From Phlegmacium glaucopus (lineage: Eukaryota; Basidiomycota; Agaricomycetes; Agaricales; Cortinariaceae), in assembly GCA_015039465.1 (NCBI GenBank), contig MU130237.1:682001-746000 (forward strand): 64,000 nucleotides of DNA, written 5' to 3'. Shown here piece by piece: positions 11,226 to 22,200 of the stretch. The notes below the pieces were generated by a model. That model made no database searches. It had not been told where the DNA came from and was given only the letters and a program-made list of their open reading frames with translations. Each line of letters opens with the position of its first letter. Within the stretch, counting starts at the first letter, position 1. The position numbers were made by a program, and so were the translations under genes.

Positions 11226-12799
11226 TCAGTCCTGTTTATCATCTTCGCCTTCGTCTTCGTCATCTGATCTATCATCATCGATACCAGTCTTGTGTACGGC
11301 CCTAGAATGGTTGTGAGCGATGAATAAGGATGAAGGAAAAATATCTAACCTGATGAGTATTCTCATTATGAGATAGTACCAGAACAAGTTTAAGATCTGC
11401 AAGAGGAACAAAGGCAGGAAAATCTGAAATTGCATCCAACCGGGCATGTAGACTCCTTCTGACCAGCTCCAGCGCTTGGTCCATTCACTGAAGGAGTCGT
11501 CGTTAGATAAAATGAAAAACGATACTAATTTGGTACGCACGGAACAAGGGGTTGTTCATATACCACGGACCAAAGGATTTTGATGTTGAGCAAGTGGCGG
11601 AAATACCTGCAATGTATTTAAATTTGGAAAAAGATGATGAGCGTAGAGAACGTACGTCCATACTCCAAAAAATACCGCAAAAGAGCAAACCTTTGCGGTG
11701 TCCCATTGAATATAATTGAACAACTTTGAAAGCTAGGAGAGAGAAGAGGTCAAGACATCGATGGGAACCAGGAGAGAACGTGCAACATACCGCTAAGAAT
11801 GCATCAGGTATATCCATACTCATGTAGACGGCGTTCCCAATCCAAGTAAGGTTCATAACATAGCTCCATCTATGAACCGTCCGTTGAAGTTGAAATACAA
11901 ATTCGGTCGACTGAACTCACCCAACAAGCCAGATGGTGATAAAGTGGTGTGCGACCAGTTCCCAATGATCTTTGCGTGGTTTCTCAAGTCCCAAAACCAG
12001 TATCAACATCTGTTGGCACCAGTAAGCGAATTGCATCAAGTAATAACGCTTTAGCTCCGGTTTCATTTGCCATGTAGGATAATCTGAGATGAAATGAATG
12101 AGAAACGTGTTGAAGTACCAAATATTTATGCACTCACCAACCCAAAAGGCTTCAGTCCTGTACCAGTACGTTGGTAACTGAGTCATTATGCGCTTGGAAA
12201 TGTTTAGACAGACAAGAAGAAACGACAAGGGAAACACGAACGTATCCCCAAGCGCCAAAAAACATGAAGTAGAAGATCGAGTAGGTTTGTTCTCCAAACC
12301 GGACAATCTTACTTGCGCGCTTGAGCCTAAAATATCTAGCAGCCGGTTTGGAAACATAGATGGCGAGCATCTCTCGGGCGAATGAGAAAAAAACAACGTA
12401 GTATAAGAGGAAAGCCAGGTCCCAATATGTTTTCCGATAGAGAGGTTCATCCGGTTTGGAGTCTGGACAATATCCCGAGATGAGGAAGATATTGGCAAAA
12501 GGGTTTGAGAATCCCAATTCAACAAAAAGAGACAAGAATTCCCAGTTGGCATACAACAAAACCGGGAGGAGAAGGAATTTGATGGAGGTACCTTTTAAAT
12601 ACGCCAGAAGTTATAGCTGAGTATATTGACGTAAGAATGCGAACATACTAGGGTCAATTGCCCAACGTATCCATACTGAAGGGCGGGGAGTAACGGCGTT
12701 GGCAATACTAGGTGACGCTCTCTTCTTTGTAGCAGATGAATCTAAGGGCCTGCAGATGGATGTGGGGTTGCTGACAAGGCTCGAGGATGAAGAATGCAT
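11226..12799 (-). CDS. LAG1: Ceramide synthase (LAG1/LAC1 family, TLC domain)
   Basis: Acylates sphingoid bases with fatty acyl-CoA in the ER membrane. Nine exons, about 400 residues, start ATG at 12799 (MHSSSSSLVSNPTS). The Lag1 motif is intact: HWELVAHHFITIWLVGWSY with the catalytic His pair, followed by GNAVYMSMDIPDAFLALSK. Multiple hydrophobic segments fit a 6-8 pass TLC protein (SIKFLLLPVLLYANW, DLAFLLYYVVFF, FQIFLPLFLLQILNLFWYYL). The C-terminus is very acidic with Ser in an SDDED context, a classic casein kinase 2 site; CK2 phosphorylation of the tail is known for yeast Lag1/Lac1, so similar control is inferred. Every intron join preserves family sequence. Confidence 0.94.
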
Positions 12800-13023
12800 A
12801 CGTCTGAGCAAGAAATGGGCCAGTAAGATGATGGTTCCTGTCGTCTCTGTGGATTATAGGTGAGTTAGACAGCAAATGAGTAACGAAAGCAAGACTTACT
12901 CCGACTCGGTACGAATTTGAAAAGATTTTATTGATTTATGGGCAATTGACATTAGACGTTGGAAAAGAAACCGCAACATGTGACATCGAACGTGACAGAA
13001 TTTCGAGTCTCCTCTTGCTTGTC

Positions 13024-14874
13024 ATGTTCACGCATCAGGGTCTCTTCAAATCCCTTGCCTGTCCAGACAGGGACAGCTGCGATCGCCCACATTGTCTATA
13101 CTCCCATGCCTCTAATATTCTTCCTACTAGACTGCCCCAATTTCTCATACCAACCCCCCCTCTAATCACTCGGTCCATTGTCCCAACCAAGCGCCCAGGG
13201 TCTGCTTCCCCGGTCAAAGCCCTCGCTACACCTGAGCCTCCTCGTAAATTTCAGAAAGTTGGAACATCCCAGAGACCCTTGGCGATACCGTCTGCATTTC
13301 ATACAGAGGTAAGATTCATTCATCTATGTATTGCTTTTTGTTAATTAGTTATTGTGACTAGTCTGGCGTACCAATTTTGAGGGTCAATGCCGCTCAATCT
13401 CAGGTCGCTCTTCCCGTTCGACAGGCTTGTCGTTTCCATTGCCTTGTAGGAGTCGTCTGATTAATTTATTCGGCTAGGCAATGTTGAAAACACTCTACGA
13501 TCATTTCGTTGTTCTGTACGATGCGATCCTCGCAGATAATCCCTCACTTGCATCAGAGCATGCGCTCAAGCAGGAGGAAGACGTATACAAAATATCAACT
13601 AAATTTACATACCGTAATGCAAGTCTCATTGTTCTTGCTCTATCTTTGACTTACCTATCTCTACAGGCCGTGATACAATGTGTAGCAGCGTTAAAAAAAC
13701 GTTCAATACCCAATTCAGTCTCTCATCCTTCAGTTGGCACGGAAGCCGAGATTATTGCTCGTGCGGAAGCCCAAAAATCTTTTGAATCGCTTCACTTGTC
13801 CCGTGAACTCCTAGAACCTCTAGTTCATTCAGTTGATCAACTGAAGACTTGGGGTTACTTTCTTGATATACCCCCAGGTCCTGGAGGTGATGAACCCTCT
13901 CTGGAAGAAAAGATCGCAAAATGTGACCGTTGCGCTCAGTACTTCCTCGTCAAGCGTATGCAGGCCGCTGAAAATTGTATATACCATTGGGGCAAACCAT
14001 ACTCCACCCGCGTCAACGGTGAGTAGTAAGACTCATACAACAATATCATTGGTCAAAGCTAAAACCATTGATTCAACCAAGGCGAAAAAGTTCGCATTTA
14101 TTCATGTTGCTCGAGGCCATATAGTGATGGCGAGGGATGTACACATGGCCCACATGTCTTCTACGAATCGAAAGCGGAAGATCTTCATTCTAGGCATTCT
14201 TTTTCTTTTTTGGCACCCGACAGTCCAAGCACTGCCGTACTCGATGTAGCTGCACTTGACTGTGAGATGATATACACTACTGGCGGATTTCGCGTGGCGC
14301 GGGTTTCTATTGTTGATGGTTCTGGAAAAGAAGTGTTTGACCAACTTGTTCGCATGGACGAAGGTGTTCATGTCATGTCAGTTTTGCTATTTTTCCCACC
14401 CTTTCTGTACGTATTGAAGCAAAGTCTCAGAGATTTCAACACCCGATTTTCAGGGATCAACGAAGAAAATTATGCTACTGCCCTACTTCCATTGGCCTCT
14501 ATCCGGGAGACGCTGGATACATTTCTAGATGCAAATACCATCCTCATTGGACACGCCCTTGACAATGACTTGAAAACGTTGAGAATCCTGCACCATAAAT
14601 GCATCGATACAGCCCTTCTCTTCCCTCATAGAGCAGGAGCACCTTACCGGAGATCACTCAAAGACCTGTAAGAGGCTTATTTCTTCAGTTGAATACTTTT
14701 GAGGCTCATCGATTTGTTTCCAGCGTGCGGGAGAAATTGGGGAAGACGATTCAGGCAGGTGGTGTCAACGAGGGTCACTCGTCGGTTGAGGACGCCAGTG
14801 CAACTTTGGACCTGGTACGATGGTATTTACTCAATAGGCAAAAGTCGGCTGTACATTCTGGCGTCCAATCATAG
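13024..14874 (+). CDS. REX3: RNA exonuclease REX3-like (DEDDh family)
   Basis: 3'-5' exonuclease that trims structural RNAs such as MRP RNA in yeast. Seven exons, start MFTHQGLFKSLACPDRDSC. The N-terminus carries a CX5CX4CX3H zinc finger (CPDRDSCDRPHCLYSH). Catalytic motifs are present: Exo I ALDCEMIYTTGG (D, E), the conserved TRFSGI stretch, Exo II LIGHALDNDLKTL (D), and Exo III HSSVEDASATLDLV (H, D). One intron (13619-13666) has a perfect GCAAGT donor and is stop-free and 48 nt. The preceding intron is ambiguous: either a GC donor at 13425, which keeps VALPVRQ, or a GT donor at 13404, which drops it; I favour GC because family members keep a P.RQ before the helix. Convergent with PHAF1. Confidence 0.9.
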
Positions 14875-14995
14875 AGAAATTCTGCAAACGTCTAAGGACT
14901 GAGGAATCATCTGGCAACTGTACTAAAGTATGCTTGAATGAGGTTGCTTGTGACTTGCTCTGCTTCGTGGAAGGACTCAAAATTCATATTACCGT

Positions 14996-16515
14996 TCAAA
15001 ATAACATCACTGATACAACTTGTGACATATCTGTAACTTCGAGAATTATCCCACTGTAGCCATGGACTTGAACACGAATGAGTACGGTTATGGAGACATT
15101 AAAGTAGAACGTACGATGAGTTGTCGAATTCTGCAAATTTATATTATCCTCTTCGTCCGTTCTGTCCAGCGACATAGACGGGGGCGGTTCACGAGGGCTA
15201 AGGAAATGGCTGATTGTTTCAAACTGTGAGAAGTGTATGTTTGTCAACGGCATAAAATATTGCAGTTGGTCGAATGAATACCCTGTCAAAGAAGCGCTTC
15301 CGAGGAGGGGTGTCTAAGGAATATGTCAATTGGAATGAGTTGGCAATGGAGAATATGAGCCACCATCTTCATCGTCCTCCGGTTTTCCTTCGATCTCCCA
15401 GTTACATCGCTTGTAGCGTTGGAATAAGGGAGTTCCTGGCTTTCGGACAAGACCTTTCAGTCACGTAAAACCCTCGAGGATACCCAGGGAAGGGAGCTCA
15501 CCACATTAGTATGAAGTACAATTTTCTTTACAAGGTGTGTAGTCTCCGATATAAGGAAGTCTAAGCCATATTGGAAGTAGTTATAGAAATCTAAAGAGGG
15601 TCAGGTCAATTGGAACTTCAGATAAGGAACGTAGTCAACTTACAGCCTGTTTCCTCGTCTCGCTCAACACCTCTGGCTGCATGTATTCTCATCCTTTTAT
15701 CTTCTTTATAGTGGATGCGGAGTGGAGGACCCAAATCGAGATTCAAATCTTGAGCAGTTGTTTGTCCTATTTTGATATTCAAAGGACGCGAAGCCGCTGT
15801 GGGATAAAAATAAAGGGTCACGCCTTCGTGAACCTATATAATAGATGAGAGAATCAGAGAGATGTCAGAAACTAGTGGGCAAGAGATCTACTTTGACAAC
15901 GGCTCGAGCAAGATCTCCAGCCATGATAGCATTTTCGTTAACCTCGTCCAGGGCATCTTGAGCTTTCCCGTCTGGTTCAATCTGGGAAATAAGGATTCGC
16001 TTCACTTCCTGCATACGGTCTCCAGCAAGAGGCACGCCTAAACCCTCCGCAATTCCGTCTTCTTCGAAGCTGAACCATAAGCCTGGGTATCGCAGTTCGT
16101 CCCCAGGATATGTCGGACCGAATGCTCTACTTACTCCAACGCGACGTAGCACATCGTTTGTTGAAGAAAGCACTGTATTGTTGTATTGGATTACGACTGG
16201 CGGATGAGGGTCTCGAAGTTTACGGATGCATATGGTATGCAAGCGTTGCTGCCTGCCAGAAAATAAAAGATCAATATGAGGACGGATGTGGATAATGATT
16301 GGGGTTGTCGCTGAAGTGTCCGGATCGTATTTGATGTCTATCTGAGGGTATGTATGGGGATTGAGACGAAGAGTCTCAAGCAGGTTCCAAAGGGATGTTC
16401 CTAACACGATCGATGAATGAGCTTTCAAGCCCGAGTCAGAGAACAAGGTACCCAGTTCAAATATCCCGAACCCATGGCCAGGTCGAATATCAATCTCCAG
16501 TAAAGAAGAATACAT
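14996..16515 (-). CDS. PHAF1 family protein (UPF0183, C16orf70 homologue)
   Basis: Animal PHAF1 binds phosphoinositides at the phagophore; a fungal role is not established. Seven exons, start MYSSLLEIDIRPGHGFGIFE, the signature UPF0183 N-terminus. Further family blocks: RAFGPTYPGDELRYPGLWF, then after splicing YFYNYFQYGLDFLISETTH, KKIVLHTNV joined to PGTPLFQRYKRCNWEIEG, and the C-terminal LHGYSGIILEVTDMSQVVSV. The LHTN|PGTP junction required choosing an acceptor at CCGAAAG rather than two nearer AGs, and the result matches the family exactly. Two small introns in the Arg/Ser-rich linker (TPPRKRFFDR / FETISHF) are less certain. It is divergent from DPB2 with 148 bp between start codons. Confidence 0.9.
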
Positions 16516-16663
16516 ATGATAATTGCGAATCAAAGCTACACCATTGATGATAGCGGCAACTTGAAGCAAGTGCAGGGCCAGTAATGGCTAATTCTAGTCG
16601 TTGGTTTATGTAATCAACTTTGACGCGACTTCCCAACCGCGACTCCATATTACACGCCCTGCA

Positions 16664-18860
16664 ATGGCGGACGTTCGTCAAAGAACTATCATTAAAGCGC
16701 GTCGTTCATACATGATACCCTTCAGTTATTGACTTTCCAACATAGGTGTTTCGTAAATTCAGCAACTCGCTAGGACCTGATGCATTGGTACTTGTAGAGG
16801 AGATTTTGAATCATCATGAAATAGAGGACGATGATGTAGAGTCAAGTCTAGAAACACTAGCCAAAGAATATAACAAACAAGATGGTGTTGTTTCAAATTA
16901 TATTTTTTCTGCCATTCTATGCTGACAATAGTACCTAGATGCCACCATGAAAGTCTCAGTAAGCGTGTTGAAGAGAGTCTACGAATCACTTCAAAATCAA
17001 GGTGAACGGTCCGAGATTGAAAAAGAGATCATCGATCCCGAAAATCATTTATTTTTCATCGATGCGTTCGAGATGCCGCGATGGACTTGGTCCCAAGAGA
17101 GGGGAACATTCGAGATGTATGTTATCTTGTGAGCTTTTCTGGAGCCCGCAGTCTTTAATCCTCTCAAGACCAAAAACAGTCCTGACCTCATCAGGCACGC
17201 CAGAATCAAGAGTAGGTTCCATACGAGATAGACTCAATATCATCAAGCAATGTGTCCTGAGAAATGAACACTTTGCACCGTCAACGCTGCCTTCACGAGA
17301 TCGCGAAAAACTTGTCACGGTGAGTTATTGCGCTTACAATAACACGATAATTTCGCGATAATTTTGGCTGTAGTTGAAATCTACGAAACAACTACTAGGG
17401 CGTTTTGGAGAGAGGTTCCTGTTGCTAGGAATGCTGGCATATAACAAGGAAGGCAAACTGTGTTTAGAAGATGCGGATGGATCGGTTGAACTTGATTTTT
17501 CCACACTGGTACGCCATTATTGATGTTGCACTTTTCCAGACGTTTTACAGTTGAATTAGGATGAACCGGGTGACGGCCTGTTCAGCGAAGGATGTTTCTG
17601 CCTGGTTGAAGGGGAATACACTGAGGAGGCTACTCTTGAAATAATCGCAATTGGTCAACCTCCCTGTGAACCTAGAGATATTGCAAGGTGCGCCCAGCAA
17701 TATTTGTTAATATCAAAAGACATACCAGTGACTGAAGGTCAATTTATGGTCATATTGATTTTCTCGGCAAAGGTGCAACCTCACTGCTGGAAGATGTAGG
17801 TTGCACTTGTCCTGAAATGTATCTCTTCTTTACTGACCAGATTTCTCAGTCTCAGTTTAAAGTTCGGATGCGAGAAGAACTACCAGAACTCCATTTCTTT
17901 TTTCTGTCTGATGTGTGGTTAGACCACCCTCAAGCATTAACTGGAATCCAAAAGATGTTCGATAATTGCATCGAAAATGATTTTATTCCAAGAGTCATCG
18001 TCATGTGTGGCAATTTCACCAGCAAATCAATTGCACATGGGAATGGAAGGGACGTCCAAAGGTATTCAGGTCAGGCCCGCGTTTTATTGAGCAACAATTT
18101 CAACTGCTCAACCCAATTTCCAGAGAACTTCGATGCTTTGGCAGATTTGATCGCTGCATACCCACTTATCTCGCGATTAACCCATTTCTTATTTGTTCCG
18201 GGACCTCTAGATATCACCATAAACACGACTTTACCTCGAAGACCCTTGTTATCCAGTCTGGTCGGCAGGCTGAAGACGAAAGTACCTAAAGCTCACTTCG
18301 GAACAAACCCATGCCGTATCAAGTTTTTTGATCAAGAAATCGTCATATTTCGTGAGGATTTGATGGCACGAATGTTGCGAAATGTTGTAGGTGTTAAGCC
18401 AGACGTTAAAAGCGAAGACCTGAAACGATTTGTAAGTTTCTACTGGAGGCGTCTTGTTGTCCTTAACTAAGCTAGGTTTAGTTGGTGCAATCGATTCTTG
18501 ATCAAAGTCATCTAAGTCCCCTTACTATCAACATACAACCTGTCCTTTCAGACTATGATCATAGTCTCCGACTTTATCCATTGCCGACAACGGTGAGCAA
18601 CAAACATGTTATTGTTGATCTCGGCTTCACTTACTTTCTTCATAGCTTGTGCTGGCAGATAAATATGACAGTTACAAAGTTACATATACAGGCTGTCATG
18701 TTTTAAATCCTGGAAGTTTCATTGGAAAATCTCTGGTGTTTTCTACATACACACCCGCAGAGGTTAATTCTGAGGAATGGTAGGTTGGTTAACTTAACTG
18801 CAAAATAATGTAACTCATTCTATCGTTAATAGTATATTGCCCATGGATGAAGAAGATTGA
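16664..18860 (+). CDS. DPB2: DNA polymerase epsilon subunit B
   Basis: Non-catalytic, essential second subunit of leading-strand polymerase epsilon, linking it to the GINS-bound helicase. Twelve exons, roughly 540 residues. The N-terminal helical domain ([20 protein letters not shown]) is followed by an OB fold and an inactivated calcineurin-like phosphoesterase fold: [35 protein letters not shown], and near the end [13 protein letters not shown]. It stops with ILPMDEED. The first intron (16697-16745) begins GC and follows only 11 codons; no GT donor there keeps frame. An ACGCG core, the heart of the fungal MCB cell-cycle element, lies 37 bp upstream of the ATG. TAATAAAG follows the stop by about 10 bp. 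Confidence 0.93.
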
Positions 18861-19280
18861 GGTTTTAATAAAGAAATCTTATTGAGTTTATCGTGTTTAA
18901 GTAGTACTAGTGTTCAATAACTTCTTTCTGGATAGATGATTCTAAAGTTGTGTTGTCGACCTCATCCTCATTACTAAGTCTATAGCTTTCGGACTTTGTA
19001 CCATAGCTTGCACCAAGGACATTCAATTGTGTGAACCCCTGGGTGACATAATAGCTGTCCCACGCAACACATGCCGTTGATCCGCATTGGTCTGTCGCTT
19101 CAATAATTATCCACAAACAATGTGTTAGGCAGGGCAGATTTGTCTCTCACTTGTACCATACTACTCCCCGATTGTCTCTTTCACCTACTTACCTATATTG
19201 ATTGAACTGTGATGCACACGACTTGGACGTTCTCCTGAGCATCAAAACATACGGAAATAGACCATTTAGCTTTGTCAACA
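18861..19280. other. Intergenic with one unexplained minus-strand ORF
   Basis: Between DPB2 and the FMP27-like gene. It carries the DPB2 3' end and the FMP27 5' UTR. A 69-codon minus frame at 18907-19116 is described separately. Nothing else is supported. Confidence 0.5.
18907..19116 (-). CDS. Small ORF of unknown status
   Basis: Open minus-strand frame starting at an ATG and ending in TAG at 18907. It encodes 69 residues with QCGSTACVAWDSYY near the start and an acidic, hydrophilic end (SNEDEVDNTTLESS). A second minus frame just upstream (around 19200-19275, containing KWSISVCFDAQENVQVV) also looks protein-like, but I could not join the two by consensus splice sites because it ends in an in-frame TAG just before a GTAAGT. 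It could be a small gene, a decayed exon or chance. Confidence 0.25.
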   Translation of the reverse strand: MWIIIEATDQCGSTACVAWDSYYVTQGFTQLNVLGASYGTKSESYRLSNEDEVDNTTLESSIQKEVIEH

Positions 19281-22200
19281 AGTAAGTAATCAATCGTAAT
19301 TTCACCCAACCTCAACCACTAACTCAGGCTCTATTGATTAGTGCCATTTTCTACAACATATCATCTTCTTGGTACCCTATCACACACTGTATACCTTCTT
19401 CTCATCGGCACTCCTGATAATGCATTATCGACATCTATTTTGCTATGGCTCCTCAGGATCATCACTTTCTCTCTTCTTCTCCGGACATATCTTGGGCCAT
19501 GGCTGCTTGCCCAAATGTCTGATCATATTCGTGTGCGAAGTATCAGTCTATGGTCCATTCGTGGTCTATATATTCGGAAGGGTAGTCGCACATGGCGTGT
19601 GGAACGCGTCAGCTATGCCTGGGCCTCGGTGCAAGGTTCTCGTCGCTTCGCCCTCAAACTTGATGGATTAAATGTACACATTGCTCAAGAAGAGGGTGGA
19701 CAATCCTTTGCAAAGACACAACGCCGCAGCAATCGTAACCTCACACTAGCCGACCTTAATCCTTCTCCTTTAGCGGGGTACCTTTGGAAATTTACATCAG
19801 CCTTAACAACTTTTCTAGAACCGTATCTTCGACCTATGATACGCACATATGTTGTTGCCTGTCTTCGAATTGGCATCCAGTGGTTGCCCAGAATCACCCA
19901 AGCACTTTCATTTGACTTGCAGTCCACGGTCATCACATTGGCCGACATGCCTGGAACAAAGATAGTAGCTCACGAGATAAGCTTGCATACGGCACTATCC
20001 CTTACACAGTTGGAGCAGACGGTGGGCCCAGAGGACGTAAAGCCCACACACAATCGTTCTCATAACCGAAAGTCGCTTAGCATGGGTTTATGGAAAAAGC
20101 GTCTGGCAGAAGGTTTCCATCGATCATTGGATAAAGCTTGGGGCGAGACGCGAGGGACAGCTACCTTATCACTCACCATAGGTAATATAGTCGGAACGAT
20201 GCCCACCTTGTCACTGCAGGGTATGGTTGTCTTCATATTCCTAGCTTGGATTGTTGATGACAGGATGACAGAATCGCAGAATGTGCCCTTTCTTCTATTG
20301 CCTGGATCAATTGACCTTTTAGTATCCGCGAAATTCAATCCAAAGGAAGGCGTGGTCGATCGACATGGACTTGAAGTTTCTCTCAAAATTGGTGATTGCT
20401 CGGTGAAGGTTGACCTTCTCAAGCTATTGCTCGAGAAGTTACCAAAAAGACCAAAGACATCGATAATCAATCCTTCCGAACCCTTGTCTCCTGTGTCCAT
20501 CCAAGCCGACACTCCCCTAGCATCATCCTTCAGTCCGGGTCCGCAATCTTCGGCAGCCTTTCCTTCTCCAGTTCAATCATTTACATCTGCGATATTCTCG
20601 CCTTCGTCATTGTTGTTCTCTCCTTCATCGATATTATCTTCGTCAACCTTGAAATCTCCCTCTCTTCTATCGCCGAATTTGCCTCAACCGTTTTCTCCCA
20701 CATCACCGTTTTTTAAAGCCCTTTCAGTCAGTTTCCTCTTTTACTCGTTATATTCCAATCTAATATAATCCACCTTCAGGCTTCCATCCGCCCCCGACGT
20801 CGATATCTTGTACAGCCGTGCGTAAAGTTGAAAGATGTCAAAAATGTGGTTCGTGGTCTACATCTACCATCTAGATTATCTTTGCCGAGATATTGATATC
20901 CCGCATAGTCACAATTGTCGATTCTTCATAGTATTCGTGTGAATGTGGCATCTATAGGCCTTTCTGTACTCACTGAAGCCGAGACAGGGCCATATAAAGC
21001 GCTCATTAAGGGTGTCGCGGTCGATTTCTCACTGAGCGATCCTGATACGAATCGATTGCATAGGGAACATCTTGGTTGTCGATCTAAGCGCGACACGCAT
21101 GACCCTGACGCTTACTCTCTTAAGCTCAACCTGCACCAGATAACTGTGGAGAGGGAAACACAACACCACACTATGCGGTTAGCAAGACTAGATTCTTTCG
21201 TCTTAATAGCCCTTGCGTCCCAGTGGCCAAGTCCTTTCCTGGTTCCCGGTCCTTTCATGGGTGATGCCAATTCCCCGATTCTGGCTGTGTGGATTCGCGT
21301 TGCTGGGGTTCAAATCACTGAACGAATCCAGGACCTCCAAAAGTTGATAGCTATTATAGGCGCAACTCAAAAAACTCACGATGAACATCATATGCCATCA
21401 ACGTCGCTTTCTATTCCCCGTCTGATTATAGGCCTTGAATCTGGACCTATAGGTGTTAGAATTATCTACGACGCCGACAAAGGTGAAAAGCATCGTGCAC
21501 TAGAGCTGAGAAACAATGGCTTTTCGGTATCTCTTAATTCCGAATATAAGCATCCATCTCTGGCCATTGCACGAACTTTTCCATGGGCTAGTTCTGTTCA
21601 ATCACTACATTGGAGCTGCACCTTATCCATCGTGTTGGAACCAGTCTTGGTGCGAGTGCGGCTAAAACAGAAGAATATAGCCGTCGAAGGTGAAGCCCTC
21701 CTTACGTCCGATAACGACTTTTTGGACGACCCCCCAATCCTTTCGGTGGGCACAATTGAAGTTAATGCCGCAGCAAATGCAGTTGCTCAAACAGATGGTG
21801 CTGCTGAATCCCTTGCGGTCATCGACAAATCCACCCTTGTTTACGAACTTTCGGCAGCATTTGACACCATCTGTATCGAGCTTTGGCATCCTATCTCCGT
21901 TGACGCTACTCTTCGATTGTTATCGATCATTCCACACAAAACAAAAATGCCCGAGGCTACGTTTGAAGCTCAACCTCGATTCGCCCGGCTGCCCGCAGGG
22001 TTGTCGGCTAAAATCGCAGTTGCGCATTTTGTTGTATACATAACCTCACCTGTCATCAGCCCTGGAGAGAATCTGGAGCTGTCGCGAGGGTTTGCTATGC
22101 GAACAACAATTTCCTTGGAATATTGTTCTCTTCATGCTTCTCACGACCACTGGTTCAACGATCCAAAACAGACTCAGTCAAGAGCCAAACTACTGCTTCC

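Noticed and set aside
20060..20512. A 150-codon minus frame inside the FMP27-like gene
   Set aside because: It is antisense to a well-supported exon with family motifs; composition reflects the sense codons.
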